In this document: positions 1-5,945 of the stretch, one piece after another
Layout: the number at the start of each line of letters is the position of its first letter
Numbering within the stretch: position 1 is the stretch's first letter
NCBI GenBank assembly: GCA_964388085.1
Contig: CAYLZW010000272.1
Span: 1-7,730 of the forward strand
DNA length: 7,730 bases
Reading direction: 5' to 3'
Source of the DNA: CAYLZW01 sp964388085
GTDB lineage: Bacteria; Myxococcota; UBA727; CAYLZW01
Translations under genes and position numbers: made by a program
The notes under the pieces: generated by a model
Seen by the model: only the letters and a program-made list of their open reading frames with translations
Databases searched by the model: none
Told to the model about the DNA's origin: nothing

Positions 1-413
1 TGGCCTCGCGTGACAGCTTCATGGGCGGCGACTTCAACAACGCCGACGTGCTGCGAGTGGATTACACGTCCGACTACACGGCCACCATCGCCGACGAGAC
101 CGACGAGGCCTGGGTGCTCGAGCTGAAGGCCAAGGGCGCCGAGGTCGCCTACGACCGCATCAAGCTCTGGCTCAGCAAGGACAAAGAGCCCCAGCCGCGC
201 AAGGCCGAGCTGTACGCGAAGAGCGGCAAGCTCCTGCGCACGGCCGAGTTCTCCGACGTGACCGACTTCGGCGACGGTTATCGGCGACCGGCCAAGATCA
301 CCATGCGCAACGAGCTCGCGAAGAAGCGCTTCAGCGAGATGACCTGGAAGAGCCTGCAGCGGAGGTCGGACATCCCGGCGCGCCGCTTCACCCTCGACGA
401 TCTGGGGCGCTGA
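1..413 (+). CDS. Outer-membrane lipoprotein-sorting protein, LolA-like (3' end)
   Basis: This is the C-terminal part of a periplasmic protein of the 'outer membrane lipoprotein-sorting protein' (LolA-like) family, whose half-open beta-barrel is thought to carry lipid or acylated cargo across the periplasm. The reading frame is open from base 3 to the TGA at 411-413, so the gene begins before the window and the ATG at base 21 is an internal methionine. The visible peptide starts ASRDSFMGGDFNNADVL, matching the family's conserved DS(W/F)MGSDFTNDD-type motif. It continues through alternating beta strands and ends with the typical pattern FSDVTDFGDGYRRPAKITM, then a W-containing strand and FTLDDL. 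Members commonly sit beside FtsX/MacB-type ABC permeases or RND exporters, which agrees with the ABC ATPase two genes downstream. The next gene starts 22 bases after the stop, which suggests cotranscription. The cargo is unknown. Confidence 0.85.
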   Translation, partial: ASRDSFMGGDFNNADVLRVDYTSDYTATIADETDEAWVLELKAKGAEVAYDRIKLWLSKDKEPQPRKAELYAKSGKLLRTAEFSDVTDFGDGYRRPAKITMRNELAKKRFSEMTWKSLQRRSDIPARRFTLDDLGR

Positions 414-424
414 CGTTCCTTGCC

Positions 425-430
425 GGAGGA
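425..430 (+). promoter_or_regulatory. Shine-Dalgarno GGAGGA setting a TTG start
   Basis: GGAGGA lies five bases before the TTG at 436. It is the strongest ribosome-binding site in the window and supports the rare TTG codon as start of the outer-membrane protein gene. A second TTG follows directly at 439, but its spacing is less usual only by three bases, so the exact first codon remains slightly uncertain. Confidence 0.7.
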
Positions 431-435
431 GCCCA

Positions 436-1989
436 TTGTTGCGCACGCCGCTGCTGTTCCTGCTCGCCACCTCGCTGCCGTCGTTCGGCGCCCTGGCGCA
501 GGATCTCGAGTTTCATGGCTCGCTCGCGGAGCGCCTCGAGGCGACCCTCGTGCGGGGAGGCGCGCTCGTGTCCACCCGGGACATGCCGCGGCTACGCTCG
601 GTGAGCGAGGCGAACCTGCAAGCGCGCGCGCGGCTGCTCGACGACAGGCTGACGCTCTACAGCGACGTCTCCGCCTTCTACCTGGTGGGCGGCGGCTTCG
701 TGGACACCGATCTCGACAGCGGGATGCTCACGCCGGTGGAGCCGCACGACGTGGTCAGCCTGCGGCCGCGGGTGGTGTTCTCGGAGGCCTATCTCGACGT
801 CGAGCCGCTCGCGCACCTGCGCGTCACGGTCGGCAAAAAGCGCGTGGTCTTTGGCTCGGGGCAGCACGTGAGCCCCACCGACGTGCTGAACCCCGCGCGC
901 GATCCCACGGACACGGCCTTTCAGCGCGAGGGCAGCGTCGTCGCCATCGTGGACCTGCCCTTCGAGAGCTTCACGCTCACGGGCCTCGTCTCGCCCGCCG
1001 TGCTCTATGAGGAGAGCGGCATCCCCTACGCCGTCTACGACTACCCGCGCTATGCGCCGGCGCTGAGCGTGATGGCGCCGGACGCCTTCGCCGACCCGCG
1101 TGACGACGAGGACCACTTCGCCGCCGCGCTGCGCTTGTATGCGCTGCTCTTCGACACCGACGTGAACCTCTGGCTCGTGTACTCGAACCTGTACCGCGAC
1201 GCCTTCGAGGACAAGCTGCGCCTCATGGCCTCCGCCTCGCGTACGATCTTCGACTACCACGAGGTGCACTTCGAGCTTTTGGCGCAGACCGGCTCGGCGC
1301 GCCTGTATCCGAACGGTGACTGCGTCACGGACCAGGCGGCGCTCGCGCGCTGCGCGATGTCGCAGCGGTCGCCGCTCGCCGCCACGCGCCTCGACGACGA
1401 GGACGTCTTGCCGCGGCTCTTGCTGGGCTCGCGCTCCTTCTTGCCGGACGAGAGCATCCTCAGCGTCGAGTATCTCTACCAGGCCGACGGCTACACGCGC
1501 GCGGAGCTAGCGGACTTCGTGCGCCTGCAGTCGCTCGTCGGCGAGCTGCAGCGTAAGGGCCTCGTGTCCGCGAGCGCGCCGTCGACGGCCGACGGGGGCG
1601 CGCTGCCGAGCCGCTTCCAGTTCGATCCCGTGCGGCGCCACTATCTGTTCTTGTCGTACCAGAAGCCGCGCGTGTTCGATGACTGGACGCTGGCGGGCAC
1701 GCTCATCACCGCCGTCGAGGACCTCTCCTCCATCGCCAGCTTCCACGCCAGCTGGATGGCGCAGGAGTGGCTGACGCTGTCGTTGTTCGGCTTCTTCCCG
1801 CTGCCTTCGGTGAGCCGGGTGTCGTCGTGGATCGACGGCGATCCGCTCGACGCCGTGGCCGAGGCCGGCGACGCGGAGACGCGCGACTGGCTGCCGCTCG
1901 CGCCGCGCATCGGCGGCGAGCCCTATGGCGAATACGACGCCGTCCCCTTCGATCTGCGCCTCATGGGCGAGCTGCGGATCTACTTCTGA
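436..1989 (+). CDS. Exported outer-membrane beta-barrel protein (DUF1302-like)
   Basis: This 517-residue exported protein probably forms an outer-membrane beta-barrel. The start is a TTG preceded by GGAGGA. Residues 1-21 are a signal peptide (MLRTPLLFLLATSLPSFGALA, predicted cut ALA|Q). Mature residues alternate polar and hydrophobic as in barrel strands, with many tyrosines and aromatic girdles, and the chain ends in GELRIYF with a terminal phenylalanine, the usual recognition signal for the Bam insertion machinery. Residues 132-158 (GKKRVVFGSGQHVSPTDVLNP and following) resemble the 'GRQ.v.WG..d.fsptDvlNP.D' segment found in DUF1302-type and related porin-like proteins. Such proteins often accompany RND or ABC lipid exporters together with LolA-like proteins. 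Here the gene is flanked by a LolA-like gene and an ABC ATPase, so it may be the outer-membrane terminus of that system. Family assignment is by eye; barrel location is firmer than function. Confidence 0.7.
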   Translation: MLRTPLLFLLATSLPSFGALAQDLEFHGSLAERLEATLVRGGALVSTRDMPRLRSVSEANLQARARLLDDRLTLYSDVSAFYLVGGGFVDTDLDSGMLTPVEPHDVVSLRPRVVFSEAYLDVEPLAHLRVTVGKKRVVFGSGQHVSPTDVLNPARDPTDTAFQREGSVVAIVDLPFESFTLTGLVSPAVLYEESGIPYAVYDYPRYAPALSVMAPDAFADPRDDEDHFAAALRLYALLFDTDVNLWLVYSNLYRDAFEDKLRLMASASRTIFDYHEVHFELLAQTGSARLYPNGDCVTDQAALARCAMSQRSPLAATRLDDEDVLPRLLLGSRSFLPDESILSVEYLYQADGYTRAELADFVRLQSLVGELQRKGLVSASAPSTADGGALPSRFQFDPVRRHYLFLSYQKPRVFDDWTLAGTLITAVEDLSSIASFHASWMAQEWLTLSLFGFFPLPSVSRVSSWIDGDPLDAVAEAGDAETRDWLPLAPRIGGEPYGEYDAVPFDLRLMGELRIYF

Positions 1990-2024
1990 TGACGACCGAG
2001 AGCGACCCGGCCTAGGAGAGCACC

Positions 2025-2726
2025 ATGAACCTCATCGAGCTGCGCGACGTCAGCAAGGACTACATGCTCGGCGACACGCCGGTCCACGCGCTGAAGGGCG
2101 TGACCGCCTCCTTCGCGAAGGGCGAGTTCACCGTCGTCATGGGGCCGTCGGGCTCGGGCAAGACCACGCTGTTGAACATCCTCGGCTGCCTCGACCGGCT
2201 CTCGGGCGGCTCTTATCGCCTCGAGGGCGAGGAGGTCGGCCAGGTGGACTTCGATGAGCTGGCCGACGTGCGCAACCGCAAGATCGGCTTCATCTTCCAG
2301 TCGTTCAACCTGATCCCGGTGCTCGACGTCGTCGAGAACGTGGAGTTTCCCTGCGTCTTGCGCAGCCCGCCGGAGCCGAAGAAGCAGCTGCGCGCGCGCG
2401 CCATCGAGATCGCGAAGGATCTCGGCCTCGGGCACGTGCTGCACCATCGCCCCGATCAGCTCTCCGGCGGCCAGCGCCAGCGCGTGGCCATCGCGCGCGC
2501 GCTCATCACCGAGCCGTCGCTCGTGCTCGCCGACGAGCCGACGGCGAACCTCGACTCCGAGACGAGCGAGCAGATCATCGACCTGATGCTGCGCAAAAAC
2601 CGCGACAAGGGCGTTACCTTCCTGTTCTCGACGCACGACCCGCGCATCGAGCGTCACGCGCGCCGCGTGCTGCACATCGTCGACGGGCGCATCGCGGAGA
2701 GCGAGCCGCGCGAGAGGGCCGAGTGA
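2025..2726 (+). CDS. ABC transporter ATP-binding protein, MacB/LolD family
   Basis: This is the cytoplasmic ATPase that would power an inner-membrane FtsX/MacB/LolCE-type permease. At 233 residues it is the normal length for the MacB/LolD/FtsE class. All motifs are present: Walker A GPSGSGKTT (residues 40-48), Q-loop FQSFNLIP with Q92, ABC signature LSGGQRQRVAIARAL (146-160), Walker B LVLADEP with catalytic E171, D-loop around D177, and switch histidine H204 in STHD. The segment NLIPVLDVVENVEFP after the Q-loop is typical of the lipoprotein/macrolide-exporter subfamily. AGGAG at 2014-2018 sits six bases before the ATG. The gene begins 35 bases after the outer-membrane protein and overlaps the following TetR gene by four bases (GTGA), so translational coupling is likely. 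No permease is encoded in the window; it is expected just upstream. Substrate is not determinable from the sequence; lipid, lipoprotein or a toxic compound are all possible. Confidence 0.95.
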   Translation: MNLIELRDVSKDYMLGDTPVHALKGVTASFAKGEFTVVMGPSGSGKTTLLNILGCLDRLSGGSYRLEGEEVGQVDFDELADVRNRKIGFIFQSFNLIPVLDVVENVEFPCVLRSPPEPKKQLRARAIEIAKDLGLGHVLHHRPDQLSGGQRQRVAIARALITEPSLVLADEPTANLDSETSEQIIDLMLRKNRDKGVTFLFSTHDPRIERHARRVLHIVDGRIAESEPRERAE

Positions 2727-3349
2727 GCGACGAGCCGACGACCGAGAAGCAACAGCGCGTCATCGAGGCGGCGCTCGAGGTGTTCGCCGAGCGCGGCTTC
2801 GCGGGGGCGTCGACGAGCGAGATCGCCAAGCGCGCCGGCGTCGCCGAGGGCACCATCTTCCGCCACTACAAGACCAAGAAGGATCTGCTCATCGGCGTGG
2901 TGGCGCCCTTCTTCATCCGCGTGTTCGGGCCGGCCCTCATGCAGGACGTCATCGACGTCGTCGACGGGCAGCACGACTCTTTCGAGGGCTTCGTGCGCGC
3001 CATGTCGAAGAACCGCCTCGAGTTCGTCCGCCGGCACGAGCGCACCATCCGCATCGTCGCGCAAGAGCTGCCCTTCCACCCCGAGGTGCGCGCGCTCGTC
3101 GAGGAGCGGCTGCTCGCGAAGGTGCTGCCGCGCGTGTACGGCGTCATCGAGCGCTACCAGGAGAGGGGCGAGGTCATGGCGGGCGATCCGGCGTCCATCG
3201 CGCGCGTCTTGATGTCGACGCTGCTCAGCTACCTTGCGCTGCGCTTCGTGTTCGCGCCGCACCGCGACTGGGACGACGACGCCGAGATGGAGCTGAACGT
3301 GAAGGTGCTGGTCGATGGGCTGAAGCCGCCGCGTCCCGCCGAGCCCTAG
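2723..3349 (+). CDS. TetR/AcrR-family transcriptional regulator (operon-linked)
   Basis: This 208-residue one-component regulator has an N-terminal DNA-binding domain and a C-terminal all-helical ligand-binding and dimerisation domain. The TetR signature runs from about residue 11 to 56: RVIEAALEVFAERGF, then TSEIAKRAGVAEGTIFRHY with the recognition helix near residues 40-50, then KKDLL. The start is a GTG inside the end of the ATPase gene (overlap GTGA), so it is probably translated from the same mRNA. TetR proteins linked to exporter operons usually repress them and release on binding the exported or toxic compound; that role here is inference, and the operon promoter lies outside the window. 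The C-terminal region is long and helical and gives no clue to the ligand. The stop TAG lies in a CTAG shared with the stop of the convergent hydroxylase gene, so there is no intergenic terminator between them. Confidence 0.93.
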   Translation: MSDEPTTEKQQRVIEAALEVFAERGFAGASTSEIAKRAGVAEGTIFRHYKTKKDLLIGVVAPFFIRVFGPALMQDVIDVVDGQHDSFEGFVRAMSKNRLEFVRRHERTIRIVAQELPFHPEVRALVEERLLAKVLPRVYGVIERYQERGEVMAGDPASIARVLMSTLLSYLALRFVFAPHRDWDDDAEMELNVKVLVDGLKPPRPAEP

Positions 3350-3972
3350 GCGCGCGCGGATCGCTCCCCGCTTTTCGTTCTCGCCCCCGTCGTCGTAGGC
3401 GCGCTGGCGCGTTGGGCTGCGCGGCGCTGCTTGAGCCGCTGCTTCTTCTCGACGTCCGCCTTGTGCTTGTCGCTGCCGAGGTAGTCCTCGCGCGTGCCCA
3501 TCACCCAGTCGAAGAAGGGGTGCGTGACGCACCAGTTGGCGTCCTGGTTCGGGCCCATGTGGTGGTCGTAGTGCCAGGGCAGGTGCTCCTTGGCCCAGGT
3601 CGGGTCGAGGTGCGCCTTCTTGTGCAGCGTGTAGTAGCGCCACGACGAGTAGACGAGCGTCCCGTAGAAGAACGGCGCGATGGGGGCGACGGGCGCGTGC
3701 ACGGCGAGCCCGAACAAGAGCGCGAGCGCCTCCTTGGTCTGCGCGTTCCAGCCGCGGAACAGCGGCTTCAGGTAGTGGTCGTCGACCATGTCGCCCTTGC
3801 GGGACTCGTTGTGGTGCTCGTGCCAATGGAAGGACCAGAAGCTCTTCCGGTCTTTGCCGAGGTCGTGCAGCAGGCGCTTGTGGATCACCCACTCCCCTGC
3901 GTTCGCGTACAAGAGGCCGAGCGGGATGCCGATCATGGTGACCACCTTGAAAAACAATGACCGTTTAGTCAT
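3346..3972 (-). CDS. Fatty acid hydroxylase / sterol desaturase family membrane protein
   Basis: This is a small integral-membrane di-iron oxygenase of the fatty acid hydroxylase superfamily (PF04116-like), which hydroxylates or desaturates lipid substrates in the membrane. The histidine clusters are clear: H31-x4-H36, HWHEHH (49-54), HKKAH (117-121), HYDHH (134-138) and H151. Two hydrophobic stretches, about residues 12-30 and 82-112, would hold it in the membrane. The tail after residue 170 is strongly basic and probably cytoplasmic. The ATG at 3972 gives 208 residues (MTKRSLFFKV start). An alternative ATG at 3936 gives 196 residues and has the better ribosome site, AAGGTGG at 3948-3942. 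The first six codons of the longer form are AT-rich, unlike the rest of the gene. The frame stays open to 4206, but that part lies inside the divergent TetR gene and is not credible. The substrate could be a fatty acid, carotenoid or sterol; none can be chosen. Confidence 0.88.
   Translation of the reverse strand: MTKRSLFFKVVTMIGIPLGLLYANAGEWVIHKRLLHDLGKDRKSFWSFHWHEHHNESRKGDMVDDHYLKPLFRGWNAQTKEALALLFGLAVHAPVAPIAPFFYGTLVYSSWRYYTLHKKAHLDPTWAKEHLPWHYDHHMGPNQDANWCVTHPFFDWVMGTREDYLGSDKHKADVEKKQRLKQRRAAQRASAPTTTGARTKSGERSARA
3942..3948 (-). promoter_or_regulatory. Shine-Dalgarno AAGGTGG for an internal hydroxylase start
   Basis: Read on the minus strand, AAGGTGG lies five bases before the ATG at 3936-3934 and differs from the ideal AAGGAGG by one base. 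The upstream ATG at 3972-3970 has only a weak AGG six bases ahead of it. This favours the shorter 196-residue hydroxylase, although the longer form has a sensible basic N-terminus before its first membrane segment. The two readings cannot be separated from the sequence alone. Confidence 0.4.
3957..3972. promoter_or_regulatory. Candidate TetR operator, ATGAC-N6-GTCAT palindrome
   Basis: ATGAC CGTTTA GTCAT is a perfect 5-bp inverted repeat with a 6-bp spacer, in the AT-rich patch between the divergent hydroxylase and TetR genes. The flanks add an imperfect extension (AACA before, GTT after, one base out of register). TetR-family dimers typically bind such palindromes in the control region shared with a divergent gene. 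It would cover the predicted transcription start of the hydroxylase gene, consistent with repression. Binding by the neighbouring regulator is inference. Confidence 0.45.
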
Positions 3973-4001
3973 GTTATGCCTGTGAGGATGGCGGATGTCT
4001 A
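3973..4001 (-). promoter_or_regulatory. Candidate leftward promoter of the hydroxylase gene
   Basis: On the minus strand, TAGACA (4001-3996; five of six matches to TTGACA) is followed after exactly 17 bases by CATAAC (3978-3973; four of six matches to TATAAT). Transcription would begin near 3966, inside the candidate operator, giving a leader of about 30 bases if the ATG at 3936 is used. The ATG at 3972 would then be upstream of the transcription start. The promoter overlaps the first codons of the divergent TetR gene. Confidence 0.35.
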
Positions 4002-4696
4002 GTGAGATCGACCCGAGCGGCGAGGGAGCGCAAACCAGCGTCCAGCCTGGGCTGTTGCCGAAGGAGCGCCCGGGCAAGCCCGGCGGGCGGCGCGACACGA
4101 ACCGCCGCGAGAAGACCGGCCAGCTGCTCGAGGCCGCGCTGGCGCTGTTTCTCGAGCGCGGCATCGAGGGCAGCACCATCGACGACATCACCAAGGCCGC
4201 CGGCATCGCGAAGGGCAGCTTTTATCGCTACTTCCCGTCGAAGGCCGCGCTCGTGGAGGCGCTGTTCGCGCCCGTGCGCCGGAGCGTCGAGCAGGCCTTC
4301 CGCGACGCTGGCGACAAGCTCGCCGCGGCGACGAGCGCCGACGCCATGAACGCCGCCTACGTGGGCCTCGGCGAGGAGCTCGGGCTCGCGTTCTTCCCCG
4401 AGCTCGACGTCGTGCAGCTCTACCTGCAGGAGAACCGCGGCCCTCGCAGCGAGGCGCGCGCGCCCGTGCGGGACCTCGCCGATGTCGTCGCCAGCGGCGC
4501 CATCGTCTTGACCGCCAAGGCACGCACCCATGGGCTCTTGCGCTCGTTCCCGGCCGAGGTGTCGGCGCTCACCGTCGTGGGCGCCGCCGAGCGTTTGTTG
4601 TTCGCCGTGCTCGTCGAGGAGCGCATCGAGAGCCCCCTCGAGCTGCCCGAGCAGCTCACCAGCCTCGTGCTCGACGGTCTGCGCCGAGATCGCTGA
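3995..4696 (+). CDS. TetR/AcrR-family transcriptional regulator (divergent from hydroxylase)
   Basis: This 233-residue regulator carries a TetR DNA-binding domain at about residues 40-87: LLEAALALFLERG, then TIDDITKAAGIAKGSFYRYFPSKAALVEA, with the recognition helix near residues 71-80. A flexible, Pro/Gly/Arg-rich extension of about 38 residues precedes it, ending in the common RRDTNRREK basic lead-in. The remaining helices form the ligand and dimer domain, whose specificity is unknown. GAGG at 3984-3987 stands seven bases before the ATG at 3995, supporting this start, although a later start would still keep the DNA-binding domain. It is transcribed away from the hydroxylase gene, with only 22 bases between the outermost start codons, so by the usual rule for divergent TetR pairs it probably represses that gene and itself. 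It is not closely similar to the TetR at 2723-3349 outside the DNA-binding domain. Confidence 0.92.
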   Translation: MSSEIDPSGEGAQTSVQPGLLPKERPGKPGGRRDTNRREKTGQLLEAALALFLERGIEGSTIDDITKAAGIAKGSFYRYFPSKAALVEALFAPVRRSVEQAFRDAGDKLAAATSADAMNAAYVGLGEELGLAFFPELDVVQLYLQENRGPRSEARAPVRDLADVVASGAIVLTAKARTHGLLRSFPAEVSALTVVGAAERLLFAVLVEERIESPLELPEQLTSLVLDGLRRDR

Positions 4697-4722
4697 CGCG
4701 CGCGCTCAACATCACGTCGGCA

Positions 4723-4748
4723 CTGTGTCACTTCGGACGTGAGCACAG
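4723..4748. promoter_or_regulatory. Stem-loop or operator-like inverted repeat
   Basis: CTGTGTCAC, a 7-base loop and GTGAGCACAG form a nine-pair stem with one bulged base, 26 bases after the TetR stop. A competing stem joins TCACGTC (4712-4718) to GACGTGA (4736-4742). No T-run follows, so it is not a standard intrinsic terminator. It may end the TetR transcript as RNA structure or act as a protein site upstream of the first secreted-protein gene. The rest of the 4697-4788 gap shows nothing else clear apart from the -10-like element near its end. Confidence 0.35.
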
Positions 4749-4777
4749 CGAGCGGTGGTGATCGACGGCGCCTGCGG

Positions 4778-4783
4778 TAGGGT
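4778..4783 (+). promoter_or_regulatory. -10-like TAGGGT directly before an ATG
   Basis: TAGGGT fits a TAnnnT -10 element and is only five bases before the ATG at 4789, where no clear Shine-Dalgarno is present. If used, the mRNA would begin at or beside the start codon, giving a leaderless transcript. No convincing -35 element is visible 16-19 bases upstream. Confidence 0.3.
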
Positions 4784-4788
4784 CGCGC

Positions 4789-5859
4789 ATGCGGATCTTC
4801 TTCATGCCTCGCCGCGCGCGGAACGTGACCGTCGCGCTCCTGTTCGCTGGCCTCGTCTCGTTCGTGGCGTTCGCGCAGCTCGGCGGCAGCTCCGGCGTCA
4901 TCATTCCCTACAGCGGCTACCTCGAGCTCGACGGTGAGCCGGTGCACAGCCCGACCGACATGGAATTTCGCTTCACGCTCTGGCCGTCCGCGAGCGGCGG
5001 CACGGCCTGCGCGAGCCGCTACTCCGCGTCGAGCGACGTGCGTGGGGGCAAGTTCAACGTCGAGATCGGCCCCGTGGCCGAGAGCTGCGTCCTCGGCAAG
5101 GAAGTGTATCTGTCCGTCGAGGTGCTGGGCGACGGCGTCAACTACACGGAGCTCGCCGGCCGACAGCGCGTGTATCCGGCGCTCGGCGCCATGACGAGCG
5201 GGACCGGGCACTTCGACGTCAACGACCGGCTCACCGTCGGCGGTGACGCGCTCATCGGCGGTGACGCGGTCATCGACGGCGAGGCCTCGATCGACGGCGA
5301 CGCTGTCATCGGCGGTGAGGCCTCGATCGGTACTGCTGTCATCGGCGGCAATGCGTCGGTCGGCGGCGACGCGAGCGTCAAGCGGCTGCGCGTAAGCTCC
5401 GGCGAATTCGCGCAGGTCGATAATGGGTCGGGCGGTATCATCGTGGGCGCGGTCTCAAGCGTGAACCTCGCGCTCGACACCAACGACATCATGGCGCGCA
5501 ACAACGGCGCGCCGGAGAAGGTGTTTCTGAACCGCGGCGGCGGCGATGTGGAGCTCGGTGACGCGAGCAGCAACATCGTCATCGACGGCTCCCTGAGCGC
5601 TCTCAAGGTCAGCGGTGACGCAACCGGCTTCGTGCGCGGCGGAGGCTGGACGGTGTGCGACGGGTTCGGCAACACGCTGTACCAGTGCGGTAACTGGGGT
5701 ACGGGCCGCTGCGACGCCAACTCTGGCGCCGGCGCGTGCGGAGGCGCGCCGGCCTGCGCAAAAGGGACGGTGCAGCAGACCACCCCGGCCCTACGCTGCT
5801 ACAACCCGGTCGCGGACCAGTGGACTGGCAGCTGTCGCCACTGGGTCTGCGTCGAGTAG
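4789..5859 (+). CDS. Secreted beta-repeat protein with Cys-rich C-terminus (paralog A)
   Basis: I do not recognise a named family for this 356-residue exported protein. Residues 1-29 are a signal peptide with a basic n-region and cut site AFA|Q. Residues 30-145 form a domain starting QLGGSSGVIIPYSGYLELDG and including FRFTLW, a Cys pair around GTAC and ESCVLGK, and LAGRQRVYPALGA. Residues 151-197 are imperfect hexapeptide repeats (GGDAxI type). Residues 226-257 (NLALDTNDIMARNNGAP, then FLNRGGGDVELG) resemble beta-repeat segments of phage tail-fibre and adhesin stalk proteins. The C-terminal domain holds eight cysteines from C290 to C354 with WGTGRCD and HWVCVE, probably disulfide-bonded outside the cytoplasm. 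The gene is followed after 86 bases by a clear paralog. The ATG at 4789 has no good ribosome site but is fixed by the signal peptide and by the paralog, whose product also begins MRIFF. A surface-exposed or secreted fibrous binding protein is the best guess. Confidence 0.88.
   Translation: MRIFFMPRRARNVTVALLFAGLVSFVAFAQLGGSSGVIIPYSGYLELDGEPVHSPTDMEFRFTLWPSASGGTACASRYSASSDVRGGKFNVEIGPVAESCVLGKEVYLSVEVLGDGVNYTELAGRQRVYPALGAMTSGTGHFDVNDRLTVGGDALIGGDAVIDGEASIDGDAVIGGEASIGTAVIGGNASVGGDASVKRLRVSSGEFAQVDNGSGGIIVGAVSSVNLALDTNDIMARNNGAPEKVFLNRGGGDVELGDASSNIVIDGSLSALKVSGDATGFVRGGGWTVCDGFGNTLYQCGNWGTGRCDANSGAGACGGAPACAKGTVQQTTPALRCYNPVADQWTGSCRHWVCVE
5239..5379 (+). repeat. In-frame 18-bp (hexapeptide) repeat array in paralog A
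   Basis: Eight consecutive units encode residues 151-197 of paralog A. Seven are 18 bp and encode variants of G/D-G-D/E-A-x-I/V; the sixth (5329-5343) is 15 bp and has lost one codon without breaking the frame. Unit boundaries are 5239, 5257, 5275, 5293, 5311, 5329, 5344 and 5362. Small residues at fixed positions with a hydrophobic residue every sixth are typical of left-handed beta-helix or stacked beta-fibre folds. Units 3 and 5 share the same GAGGCCTCGATC core, and the DNA similarity among units indicates expansion by local duplication. The second paralog lacks the array. Confidence 0.85.
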
Positions 5860-5873
5860 CTGCCGCTCGGCGT

Positions 5874-5892
5874 TTGTACCTGCCAGATACAA
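5874..5892. promoter_or_regulatory. 19-bp near-perfect palindrome between the paralogs
   Basis: TTGTACCTGCCAGATACAA is symmetric about the central C at 5883, with eight of nine base pairs matching (only C5879/A5887 fail). It starts 15 bases after the stop of paralog A and lies upstream of the promoter-like hexamers of paralog B. It could bind a dimeric regulator of paralog B or, as RNA, form a hairpin ending the transcript of paralog A; no T-run follows it, which weakens the terminator reading. Confidence 0.45.
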
Positions 5893-5908
5893 CCGATCGG
5901 CTCGGGCT

Positions 5909-5936
5909 TTGCGGAAGCTGAGCGGTGCCCTAGTTT
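5909..5936 (+). promoter_or_regulatory. Candidate promoter of paralog B
   Basis: TTGCGG (5909-5914; three of six matches to TTGACA) is followed after 16 bases by TAGTTT (5931-5936), a TAnnnT-type -10. The ATG is nine bases further on and no Shine-Dalgarno is visible, so transcription may start within a few bases of the start codon. Confidence 0.35.
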
Positions 5937-5945
5937 CCGCGACCT

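Noticed and set aside
420..1010. Plus-strand frame starting near 420 in another phase of the barrel protein gene
   Set aside because: The product is almost only Ala, Arg and Gly, typical of an out-of-frame reading of GC-rich coding DNA; the signal-peptide-bearing frame is the real gene.
592..2675. Long minus-strand open frames opposite the barrel protein and ABC ATPase genes (592-1269, 1980-2675)
   Set aside because: Their products are Arg/His/Val-rich with no family pattern, and they lie opposite genes with clear motifs. High GC with strong third-position bias produces long antisense frames.
2654..3892. 412-residue minus-strand frame across the TetR and hydroxylase genes
   Set aside because: It runs through two well-supported genes, is rich in Arg and Pro, and is out of frame with the hydroxylase it overlaps.
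3973..4206. N-terminal extension of the hydroxylase frame to an ATG at 4206
   Set aside because: The extension lies wholly within the divergent TetR gene and its control region, is low-complexity Ser/Arg/Pro, and the family's membrane segment starts after it.
4697..4788. Intrinsic terminator after the second TetR gene
   Set aside because: The stem is acceptable but no T-run follows, so I kept it only as a structured or operator-like element.
5239..5379. CRISPR or mobile-element reading of the 18-bp repeats
   Set aside because: There are no spacers, all units are in frame inside a gene, and the period encodes a hexapeptide pattern.
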